Shown here: in pieces, positions 32,764 to 39,693 of the stretch | How the letters are laid out: the number at the start of each line of letters is the position of its first letter | Position numbering within the stretch: position 1 is the first letter of the stretch | Source of the DNA: Chloroflexota bacterium | Lineage (GTDB): Bacteria; Chloroflexota; Anaerolineae; Anaerolineales; UBA4823 | Assembly (NCBI GenBank): GCA_029265355.1 | Contig: JAJUJL010000015.1 | Span: forward strand, 1 to 55,011 | Length of the DNA: 55,011 bases | Direction: 5' to 3' | Translations under genes and position numbers: made by a program | Notes under the pieces: model-generated | What the model saw: the letters and a program-made list of their open reading frames with translations, nothing else | Database searches by the model: none | What the model was told of the DNA's origin: nothing

Positions 32764-33459
32764 CTATGGGATGTACAGACTCTGTCCCGCGGTGAGCTCG
32801 TAAGGGGACTGGAGATTATTGGCAATGATAATGGCGTTGGGGTCGGCATCGCCAAATTCGCAGGCGATCGAGTAGATCGTGTCTCCGGCAGAGACGGTGT
32901 AATTGGCGGGATGGGGTTTCAAGGAGCGCGCCGCTGGAAAACCACCGCCTCCCTGTGGGATGCGCAGCACCATGCCCGGGTAATAGGTATCTCCGCCGCT
33001 CAGGCCAGAGAGCTGCAGCAGATCAGCCGGGTTGACATTGAAACGGCGTGCGATGCAGTAAGGATGTTCGCCTTTTTGAAGTGTGTAACTGGTCGGTATG
33101 CCGGGTGTGGCAGTAGGCACCGTCACCGGAGGCTGTGTTGGCTGGGCGGCGGCAGGTGTAGCGCTGGGTTGTGCAGCGGCAGGCGCTTCGGTAGTGGGCT
33201 GCGCTTCTCCGCTTGCTGTAGTGGGTGCGGGGGTGGCTTGGGCAGGCTGTTGGGTGGCCTGTAGAGCCATCAGGGTTTGCGTGGCGGCTCTTTCCAACTG
33301 GCTCATCACGTCGCTGGTTGCACCCTCTTCAGGAGACTTTGCACCGGATGTCGATTCACCGGTTGAGGCGGGTGGCGTGGAGGCTCTCTGTACACAACTC
33401 GTTGCCAGCAGTGTCAGGGTCAGCGCCAGGATAACAAGGATAACGCGCGCTTGTTTCAT
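32764..33459 (-). CDS. Lipoprotein with two LysM domains
   Basis: A 231-aa exported lipoprotein with lipobox LLATSC (Cys22), a long linker rich in Ala, Pro, Thr and Gln (about 25-140), and two C-terminal LysM domains: SYTLQKGEHPYCIARRF…GMVLRIP and NYTVSAGDTIYSIACEF…GQSLYIP. LysM binds N-acetylglucosamine polymers such as peptidoglycan. The Cys in each repeat may pair. GAGGAG 7 nt before the ATG at 33459 decides the start; an ATG at 33465 is too close to it. A good promoter lies about 80 nt upstream. Confidence 0.85.
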   Translation of the reverse strand: MKQARVILVILALTLTLLATSCVQRASTPPASTGESTSGAKSPEEGATSDVMSQLERAATQTLMALQATQQPAQATPAPTTASGEAQPTTEAPAAAQPSATPAAAQPTQPPVTVPTATPGIPTSYTLQKGEHPYCIARRFNVNPADLLQLSGLSGGDTYYPGMVLRIPQGGGGFPAARSLKPHPANYTVSAGDTIYSIACEFGDADPNAIIIANNLQSPYELTAGQSLYIP

Positions 33460-33547
33460 GATCATTCTCCTCGACTTGGATCTTCCAGGAACATCCGGCG
33501 CAGTTGAGCGAATGAGCCGGCTGATTCTTCTGTAGTATTTTGCAATG

Positions 33548-33576
33548 ATACTAGCACAAACTCAATAAAGCGTCAA
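33548..33576 (-). promoter_or_regulatory. Promoter of the LysM lipoprotein gene
   Basis: On the minus strand TTGACG (33576-33571), 17-nt spacer, TAGTAT (33553-33548). Predicted start near 33541, giving a leader of about 80 nt. Confidence 0.65.
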
Positions 33577-33660
33577 GTATTTTGGATTCTTGCAGATTTA
33601 CGTGCTTTTATCAAAAAGCCTGGTTGGGTTGTTGCAAGTATTGTGCCATGCACGGGGTTT

Positions 33661-34542
33661 TCAAAACTGGCTTTGAGAGAAATCCAGCAGCAGTTGTGCC
33701 AGTTGCTGTGGATGCTGGAGGGGAATGTCGTGGACGCTGTTTTCCATCCAATGGACCTTTAGATTTTTCTGATTGGATTGGATGTGTTTGATTCCGGATT
33801 CCTTGAGCGATAAAAATTCTTCTTCTTGGGGAGAACGCGGCGGCGCGGCGCGGGCTGGAACCAGGAGGATTGGGCATCGGACGCGCCTGTAGCGTTCAAA
33901 GGTCTTAAATTCCCACATTGCTCGCACGATCTGCATGTGATGCTCATAGGTCAGCCGCGGGGAAATGGTTTCCTCGCGAGAGACTTCAAAATTAGCCAGT
34001 ATGATTTGCTGGGCTGCGTCGTCCAGTTGCCAGTTGGCATTGGACGTTCTGAGGCGAGCGAGAAAGTCTTCCACCGGCATACCTGCCAGACGCGGCGGCG
34101 ACAGGCGCGCTTGAATCGACTCCCAGGTAGCATTGGGCAGCATATCCAATTGGGAAAAGCCGCCGTCGACCAATACCAGGCCAGCGGGTGCAAGCGGCCC
34201 ATGCGTGAACTGCGCCGCAAAATCCAGCGCCAGCATAGCCCCCCAGGAATGTCCCACCAAGAGCGGGCGCTCGATATCCCAACCCTTGAAGAGCGCTGCC
34301 AGGTCGCGGGTGAAGGTGGCAAAGCCATAGTCGCTTTCTGGTTTATCGGTCAGGCCGTGTCCACGCAGGTCCGGCGCCAGAACCGCGCACCCAGCTTCAG
34401 CCAGGTAAGGCGCAACCAGCTCCCAAATGCGGGCGTTGGAAGCCAGTCCGTGCAGCAGCACCAGCGTGCGGCTGCTGTTTCCCAGGTTCCAATGAAGGTA
34501 GTGATAGCGGAGATCGTTGATCAGCAGGTAGCTGGATGGCAT
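33661..34542 (-). CDS. Alpha/beta hydrolase
   Basis: A 293-aa hydrolase. Oxyanion region VLLHGLASNARIW, DLRGHGLTDKP, nucleophile elbow VGHSWGAMLALDF, and a late His in ENSVHDIPLQHPQQ complete the fold. Substrate unknown; the family includes esterases, lipases and haloalkane dehalogenases. Start at 34542 follows from TATAAT exactly 6 nt upstream on the minus strand, so the mRNA is expected to begin with the start codon; an ATG-like triplet at 34557 would be upstream of that point. Confidence 0.85.
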   Translation of the reverse strand: MPSSYLLINDLRYHYLHWNLGNSSRTLVLLHGLASNARIWELVAPYLAEAGCAVLAPDLRGHGLTDKPESDYGFATFTRDLAALFKGWDIERPLLVGHSWGAMLALDFAAQFTHGPLAPAGLVLVDGGFSQLDMLPNATWESIQARLSPPRLAGMPVEDFLARLRTSNANWQLDDAAQQIILANFEVSREETISPRLTYEHHMQIVRAMWEFKTFERYRRVRCPILLVPARAAPPRSPQEEEFLSLKESGIKHIQSNQKNLKVHWMENSVHDIPLQHPQQLAQLLLDFSQSQF

Positions 34543-34548
34543 TGAGCT

Positions 34549-34554
34549 ATTATA
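34549..34554 (-). promoter_or_regulatory. -10 box of a leaderless transcript (alpha/beta hydrolase)
   Basis: TATAAT on the minus strand ends 6 nt before the ATG, placing +1 on its A. A CTGCCA-like -35 box (4 of 6 matches) is 16 nt upstream. Confidence 0.55.
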
Positions 34555-34625
34555 CATGGGATTTTGCCCCTGGCAGGTGTGCGGTCGTCAACCAGGGGGG
34601 ATGGAAGGAGGTATGCAAGGCGGCT

Positions 34626-35348
34626 TCAACGTTTCAGGCGTGCTTGAACCTTCTCGCTGGTCAGTTCGCGCAAGGCGTCGCTGGCAATCCATTTTGCGGC
34701 TCGCGCTGCGCTGGCATCGTGGTGCACTTGCGATGGTATCTGCCGGGCAGCCTGTATGGCTTTCTCATTCAGGTCGCGGCTGCGTTTGCCGATCTGGCGT
34801 AGCGCCCAATTGACGGCTTTCTTGACGTAATTGCGGGGATCGCCGGCTTCCCGGACGATGATCTGCAGAAAGGTCTCGAACGGCTCTTCTGGCAGTTGTT
34901 TATTGTGCACAGCCAGGGCCGCCATGAGAACAAACCCCGCGCGCTTGACGAATTCCTCCGCTCTGGAGCTCCATGCCGCTGCCTTTTCGATTGCCAACGG
35001 AGAAGCATCGAAAAGATTGCTGCAGACCTGGTCACAGACATCCCACGAGTCGAAATCCGCTGCCCAATTTTCCATCATTTCGCCGGTGACCTGTTTGGGA
35101 TCAGCCAGGTAAGCGGCCAGGATGCGCGCTTCGTGAATACCGGTATCCCACAGCGCCAGGGCGAGATCATGGTCGCGCCTCAGCTCTCTGGCGATGTCGC
35201 GCAATATGTAGATAGAGATGCCCAGTGTATTTTCAGGATTGATGCCAAAGCGTGCCATGCCAGCGACGTTTTTGGGATTGGCGAGGCTGCGCAGGCGCTC
35301 AATGATGTCCTGCACGTCAGTTGTGCGATGCAAGTCAGAGTCGTTCAT
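34626..35348 (-). CDS. DNA alkylation repair protein (AlkD-like)
   Basis: A 240-aa all-helical protein with HEAT-like repeats of the AlkC/AlkD family, which removes alkylated purines from DNA without flipping the base. The regions YILRDIARELRRDHDLALALWDTGIHEARILAAYL and FDSWDVCDQVC carry the conserved Trp and Asp, and DPRNYVKKAVNWALRQIGKRS is the DNA-contact block. Start at 35348 (MNDSDLH) is preferred to the ATG at 35363. Single-gene unit, 84 bp before the leaderless hydrolase. Confidence 0.83.
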   Translation of the reverse strand: MNDSDLHRTTDVQDIIERLRSLANPKNVAGMARFGINPENTLGISIYILRDIARELRRDHDLALALWDTGIHEARILAAYLADPKQVTGEMMENWAADFDSWDVCDQVCSNLFDASPLAIEKAAAWSSRAEEFVKRAGFVLMAALAVHNKQLPEEPFETFLQIIVREAGDPRNYVKKAVNWALRQIGKRSRDLNEKAIQAARQIPSQVHHDASAARAAKWIASDALRELTSEKVQARLKR

Positions 35349-35646
35349 GGAACAATCAACCACGCGATGGTGTGAAATGCCAGGTAAATGGGGGCGAATT
35401 GGGAGCGTTGAACCTGGCGCAGCGCTGGCGGCAGCAGCTCACACCGCCACCCCTCGAGGATATTGGGCGACCACAAGGATACCTTCCACACCTGCTGACA
35501 GGGCCATTTTCATTATGTCACGGTCTCCGCAAGCCAGGCACACCAGCCCTCGCACGAAGGCGCGGGATAAGGAGCGTGGCCAGCCTTGATCCGAATTTTA
35601 TCATCTCAATGGGCTGCTTTGCGGCGCACCGGGTTAACTCCAGGCA

Positions 35647-35655
35647 TGCTATAAT
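35647..35655 (+). promoter_or_regulatory. Extended -10 promoter upstream of the acyl-CoA dehydrogenase
   Basis: TGCTATAAT has the TGn extension and consensus hexamer. Predicted start near 35662 gives a 139-nt leader that contains the palindromic repeat at 35716. The rest of the 452-bp gap 35349-35800 shows no convincing gene; a short minus-strand frame near 35441-35590 is discussed under rejected items. Confidence 0.5.
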
Positions 35656-35715
35656 CATTTCACCCCGACCAATAATCTCAAAAGCTGGTCTCACTTTGTG
35701 GGGCACGCACAAGTA

Positions 35716-35777
35716 TGTCATGCTGGGCGAAGCGCAGCATCTGAATTTTTCGGTCGCTGAGTTCCCTCAGAATGACA
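35716..35777. repeat. Palindromic intergenic repeat remnant
   Basis: A 62-bp unit with imperfect inverted ends: TGTCATGCTG at the left and CAGAATGACA at the right, and an internal GGCGAAGCGCAGCATC. It resembles the dispersed TGTCATTCTGAGCGAAGCGAAG-class palindromes common between genes in many bacteria. Only one copy is in the window. Confidence 0.5.
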
Positions 35778-35800
35778 CAATAACAAACAAGGAGGACTGC

Positions 35801-36970
35801 ATGACCGGCAACGGGTTGTTTCCCCTGACAAGCGAGCATGAGATGATCCGCCAGGCAGCGCGTGATTTTGCTCAAAAAGAGATCGCCCCAATCGCAGCAG
35901 AATTCGACGAGACGGGCGATTTTCCTTCTGCCACGATCCGGAAGATGGGGGAGATGGGTTTCATGGGCATCGAAGTGCCAGAAGAATATGGCGGCGCCGG
36001 TATGGATGCGATGGCCTACGTTTTGGCTTTGGAAGAAATCTGCAAGGTGGATGCGGCGCATGGCACGATTATGTCGGTCAACAATTCGCTCTTCTGCCAC
36101 GGGATTCTGAAATTTGGCAGTGAGATGCAGAAACAGAAATACATGGGCGCAGTCGCCTCGGGCAGCGTGATTGGCGCATACTCCTTGACTGAGCCGATGT
36201 CGGGCTCGGACGCGGGCACCATGCGCAGCCGGGCAGTGCGCGATGGCGATGACTATGTGCTCAACGGGCGCAAATCCTGGGTTACCAGCGGCCCGGTGGC
36301 GAAATACATCGTGGTCTTTATGATGACCCAACCGGAAAAGAAACACCGCGGCGTTACAGCGTTCATCGTCGATACCAGCAGACCCGGATTCGGGGTGGGT
36401 AAAAAAGAACCCAAGCTAGGGATCCGCGCCTCAGCCACCAGCGAGATTGTCTTCGAGGATTATCGTCTCCCGGTGGAAGACCGGCTGGGAGAAGAGGGCG
36501 AAGGGTTCAAGATTGCGATGGTCGTCCTGGACGCCGGGCGTATTGGTATTGCAGCCCAGGCTTTGGGCATCGCCGAGGCGGCTTATGAAGCCAGCCTGGC
36601 TTATGCCCGCGAGCGTGAAGCTTTTGGTCAAAAGATCGGAGAATTCCAGGGCATTTCTTTTAAGCTGGCGGATATGAAAACGCGCATCGAAGCCAGCCGC
36701 CTGCTGGTGTACAATGCTGCGCTGGCTAAGGAGCGCTCCAAACAAACCGGCGAGCGCTACACCCTGGAAGCCTCGATGGCCAAGCTATTCGCTTCAGAGA
36801 CGGCTATGTTTGTCACCCATGCTGCGGTGCAAATTCACGGGGGGATGGGATATAGCAAAGAGCTGCCAGTGGAGCGCTATTTTCGGGATGCCAAAATCAC
36901 CGAGATCTATGAGGGTACCAGCGAAATCCAAAGGCTGGTGATCTCGCGAGCAGAACTGGGCTTGCGATGA
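35801..36970 (+). CDS. Acyl-CoA dehydrogenase (short/medium-chain type)
   Basis: FAD enzyme of 389 aa that oxidises acyl-CoA to enoyl-CoA in beta-oxidation. YSLTEPMSGSDAG is the FAD/substrate signature, and the catalytic base is the Glu in IYEGTSEIQRLVISR near the C-terminus. The helical C-terminal domain has QIHGGMGYSKELPVERYFRDAKI. GGAGG at 35791-35795 fixes the start. Close to butyryl-CoA dehydrogenase in length and motifs; chain length preference not determined. No electron-transfer flavoprotein genes are adjacent. Confidence 0.93.
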   Translation: MTGNGLFPLTSEHEMIRQAARDFAQKEIAPIAAEFDETGDFPSATIRKMGEMGFMGIEVPEEYGGAGMDAMAYVLALEEICKVDAAHGTIMSVNNSLFCHGILKFGSEMQKQKYMGAVASGSVIGAYSLTEPMSGSDAGTMRSRAVRDGDDYVLNGRKSWVTSGPVAKYIVVFMMTQPEKKHRGVTAFIVDTSRPGFGVGKKEPKLGIRASATSEIVFEDYRLPVEDRLGEEGEGFKIAMVVLDAGRIGIAAQALGIAEAAYEASLAYAREREAFGQKIGEFQGISFKLADMKTRIEASRLLVYNAALAKERSKQTGERYTLEASMAKLFASETAMFVTHAAVQIHGGMGYSKELPVERYFRDAKITEIYEGTSEIQRLVISRAELGLR

Positions 36971-36974
36971 GTTG

Positions 36975-37025
36975 GATGCTCAACCAGGTGGAATAAGGCA
37001 TTGCCTGGTTGAGCATCGAATGCTC
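36975..37025 (+). promoter_or_regulatory. Alternative hairpins between acyl-CoA dehydrogenase and glycosyltransferase
   Basis: A perfect 14-bp stem (36975-36988 with 37004-37017) competes with a smaller stem GAGCAT (37011-37016) / ATGCTC (37020-37025): the same GAGCAT can pair with either ATGCTC copy. The second stem ends 1 nt before the ATG at 37027. No U-run, so not a standard terminator. Confidence 0.4.
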
Positions 37026-37026
37026 T

Positions 37027-39693
37027 ATGGCGCGTCAGGAATATCTTGCCTTTGTTATTCTGTTGGCTGTTGCCTTGGATGCGGCCTTGATCTATTGGCT
37101 CAGGCGAGTTGCCAGGCGGCGCCAACAAGGATTATCGAAAGGCGCGCCTGTCGTCACTCTGTGGGGTGAGTATTCACCGGTTTTGACCTGGGTGAGATAT
37201 ACCCTTCCCACTTGGATCAAAACAAACATTGCCCGGCCTGTCAATTTGAAATCTGCAGTGTCGCTTTCCGAAGTGACTGTTTCTGGGTCCTCGAACCGCA
37301 CGATCCACTTGGAGCTTGAATTCAATCTGGATGTAGCAGAGCAGGTCTCGTTTACGATCGGGAACAGCCCTGCGATTGGAATGACTCCCCCGCTGGCAGA
37401 CGCGCTGGTTTCTGAACCCAAAGTCGATGAAGAAAGCTCAAAGTGGCGCAAAGCGATCTTGAGGTTACGCAGTCGTGCCCTTCCGTTAGCCCGCCTGGTC
37501 GGATGGTTACTCCTGCTCTGCTCTGCCGTGCTTCCCCCCTATTGGGTGGTGCGTGACCGCTGGTTCGATCTATCTCCACGCATGCCTTCCTGGTTGGAAG
37601 GCTTTTGGGAACAGAATCTTCGCGCCCACAATATTACTCTGCCAGCATATTTTGGGGCGGTGCTGATGTGCTGGCTTGCGTTGCTGGGGCTGATGAGAGC
37701 TTTGGGCAAAGCGGTTGATGACCCGGCGATGCTGTTAACTGATCAACCAACTGGCCAAAGCCTGCCTACCGCACGGCAGCGGCAAATAAGCGCCTGGGGG
37801 ATGCTGGCTGCGCTGGCTTGCGCGCTGTGCGCCTTAGCTCTGGAACAGACCACGGGGCGGCGCTGGGGGATACTCTACCTGGCAGGGGTCTTGCTGTGGC
37901 TTCTTTTTAGTTTTCTGCGAGAGTATTCGATAAAAGAAACCTGGAACAGCGCATATCGGCATTGGAAGCCCGCCTTCTTTATGGCAGGGGTGCACATTTT
38001 ATTGCTGGTATTCTTATACCACTATTACGGGCGCTACTCTTGGTCCTGGTTCTGGGGCTGCATGCTGGCGCTAGCGCTCTTGAGTTTGCTGCGCAGCAAG
38101 ATCCGCCTGCCTGGGATTTTTTTGGTGATCAACCTGGCTTTGATCTTCTATACGTTACGCATCGACGGGTGGGAATTTTCTGTCATTGGGGATGAGTACA
38201 GCTTCTTTGACTATGCACAGGAGCTGGCGCGCAACCATTCCTGGATTTCGATGCTCAACAATCTCTTCGATGGCACTGCCGTCTATGGCTCGCATCCCTT
38301 CCTCTCCTCAGTGATCCAGATGTTCTTTGCCAGGTTGTTCATTGGCAGCAGTAATTTTGGCTGGCGCATCAGCAACCTGTACCTTTCAGCGCTCTCGCTT
38401 GGTTTGCTGTACCTGTTTCTGAAACAGTTCCTGAATGCCCGCATCTCGATGATGGCCGTACTCCTGATGGCGCCGGCGCACTATGTGATGACCTTTGGAA
38501 AGATCGGCTACAACAACCTGCAGGCGCTGTTCGCGGCCTGTTTGGCGCTGGCTGCTGGCGCCTGGGCCGTGCGCAGGCGCGGCTGGTTCGCCCTCACGCT
38601 GTTGGGGCTGGCGGCGGGATTGTGTTTTTACGTCTATCCGGCGGCGCTGTATCTGCTGCCGGTGATTGCGATTTTGCTATGGGTCTATGATCCGCCGGTG
38701 GACTCGTCGGCGAGGCGGCGCTGGCTGGCATTTGGATTATCCCTGGGTATGCTGGTTTTACCTCTGCTGTTCCAGGCGGATTACTGGCGCGAGAAAATAC
38801 CTGGGACGGTGTTGTACCAGGATCAGATTATTAGCACCCCTGGCAGCCTGGTGTACCATTTTGCCAGCAACCTGCTGTACGCTTTTCTGTCGTTTCTGTA
38901 TGTTCCGCAGGAAAGTCATTTCGTGGTTGTGTCCTATCTGGATGCGCTCAGCGGGATCCTTTTTGTGGTGGGGTTGTGCGCCCTGCTGCTATCGGGTTGG
39001 AAGAACCGTTTCTGGTCCTTCATCCTGGCGAGCTTTGTGAGCTTGCTGGTGTTCGTCGGCGCATCGCACGGGGGCAGGTTTCCGCCCACCACGCGCATGT
39101 TCTTGCTGTTGCCCATTTGGGCGTTAATTGGCGCGCTGGGGCTGGAATGGCTCGCTGCCCAACTTCGCAACCTGCCCCGCCCAATGCGGTTCTTATCGGT
39201 ATGGTTGCCGGCGTTTATCTTGCTATGCGTATGTGCTCTCAACCTGTACCAGGCTTATGTCCTTTCACCCCAGCGCTCGACGGGTTACCAATCGCCAGCC
39301 ATGCTGTTTGTGCGCATACTTGAGCATATTCGTTGGCGGTCAGGCCAAGGCCCGCTGAATTTAACACTGGCTTTCCTGACCACACCGCCGTGGGGCACCG
39401 AAGGTTATTCCTTAATGCTGCGCACCTATGATATTCCCACCGATATGCTGCGGTTGGCAAAAATCGAGGCAACACCGACTGGCTTGCCCCCATCCTCCGT
39501 GGAATTGCTGAGTTCGCCGCGCACCCTAACGATCATTTATCCCGAAATCGAAGCCAGCCTGAAGTCTGCTCTGGAAGAGCAGGTGCGCGCAATCGACAAA
39601 CTGCCTTGCCCGATGCGCGCGCTCAACGGCGTAATCCGCTTTGAATTGTGGGTATCCCCATCTATGGAGTGGATCTGTGCTGCTGGACAATGA
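37027..39693 (+). CDS. Large GT-C membrane glycosyltransferase (PMT/ArnT-like), first of pair
   Basis: An 888-aa membrane protein with about a dozen hydrophobic segments. A soluble region of about 100 residues separates the first helix from the rest. The GT-C acidic motif is D389-E390 in VIGDEYSFFDYAQ, which is in the first outer loop of the glycosyltransferase part; NNLFDGTAVYGSHPFLSSV follows, as in GT39/GT83 enzymes. Such enzymes move a sugar from a polyprenyl-phosphate to a protein, lipid or glycan outside the membrane. Start ATG 37027 has no ribosome site and sits against a hairpin. It overlaps the second GT gene. Confidence 0.75.
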   Translation: MARQEYLAFVILLAVALDAALIYWLRRVARRRQQGLSKGAPVVTLWGEYSPVLTWVRYTLPTWIKTNIARPVNLKSAVSLSEVTVSGSSNRTIHLELEFNLDVAEQVSFTIGNSPAIGMTPPLADALVSEPKVDEESSKWRKAILRLRSRALPLARLVGWLLLLCSAVLPPYWVVRDRWFDLSPRMPSWLEGFWEQNLRAHNITLPAYFGAVLMCWLALLGLMRALGKAVDDPAMLLTDQPTGQSLPTARQRQISAWGMLAALACALCALALEQTTGRRWGILYLAGVLLWLLFSFLREYSIKETWNSAYRHWKPAFFMAGVHILLLVFLYHYYGRYSWSWFWGCMLALALLSLLRSKIRLPGIFLVINLALIFYTLRIDGWEFSVIGDEYSFFDYAQELARNHSWISMLNNLFDGTAVYGSHPFLSSVIQMFFARLFIGSSNFGWRISNLYLSALSLGLLYLFLKQFLNARISMMAVLLMAPAHYVMTFGKIGYNNLQALFAACLALAAGAWAVRRRGWFALTLLGLAAGLCFYVYPAALYLLPVIAILLWVYDPPVDSSARRRWLAFGLSLGMLVLPLLFQADYWREKIPGTVLYQDQIISTPGSLVYHFASNLLYAFLSFLYVPQESHFVVVSYLDALSGILFVVGLCALLLSGWKNRFWSFILASFVSLLVFVGASHGGRFPPTTRMFLLLPIWALIGALGLEWLAAQLRNLPRPMRFLSVWLPAFILLCVCALNLYQAYVLSPQRSTGYQSPAMLFVRILEHIRWRSGQGPLNLTLAFLTTPPWGTEGYSLMLRTYDIPTDMLRLAKIEATPTGLPPSSVELLSSPRTLTIIYPEIEASLKSALEEQVRAIDKLPCPMRALNGVIRFELWVSPSMEWICAAGQ

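Noticed and set aside
33098-33535. Plus-strand frame of 145 codons, Gly/Val/Ala-rich
   Set aside because: Antisense to the low-complexity linker and signal region of the LysM lipoprotein, which has promoter, ribosome site and domain evidence.
35441-35590. Short minus-strand frame with a Cys-x2-Cys pattern (VCLACGDRD…)
   Set aside because: About 45 codons with a plausible motif, but no ATG at its head and no ribosome site; too little to call a gene.
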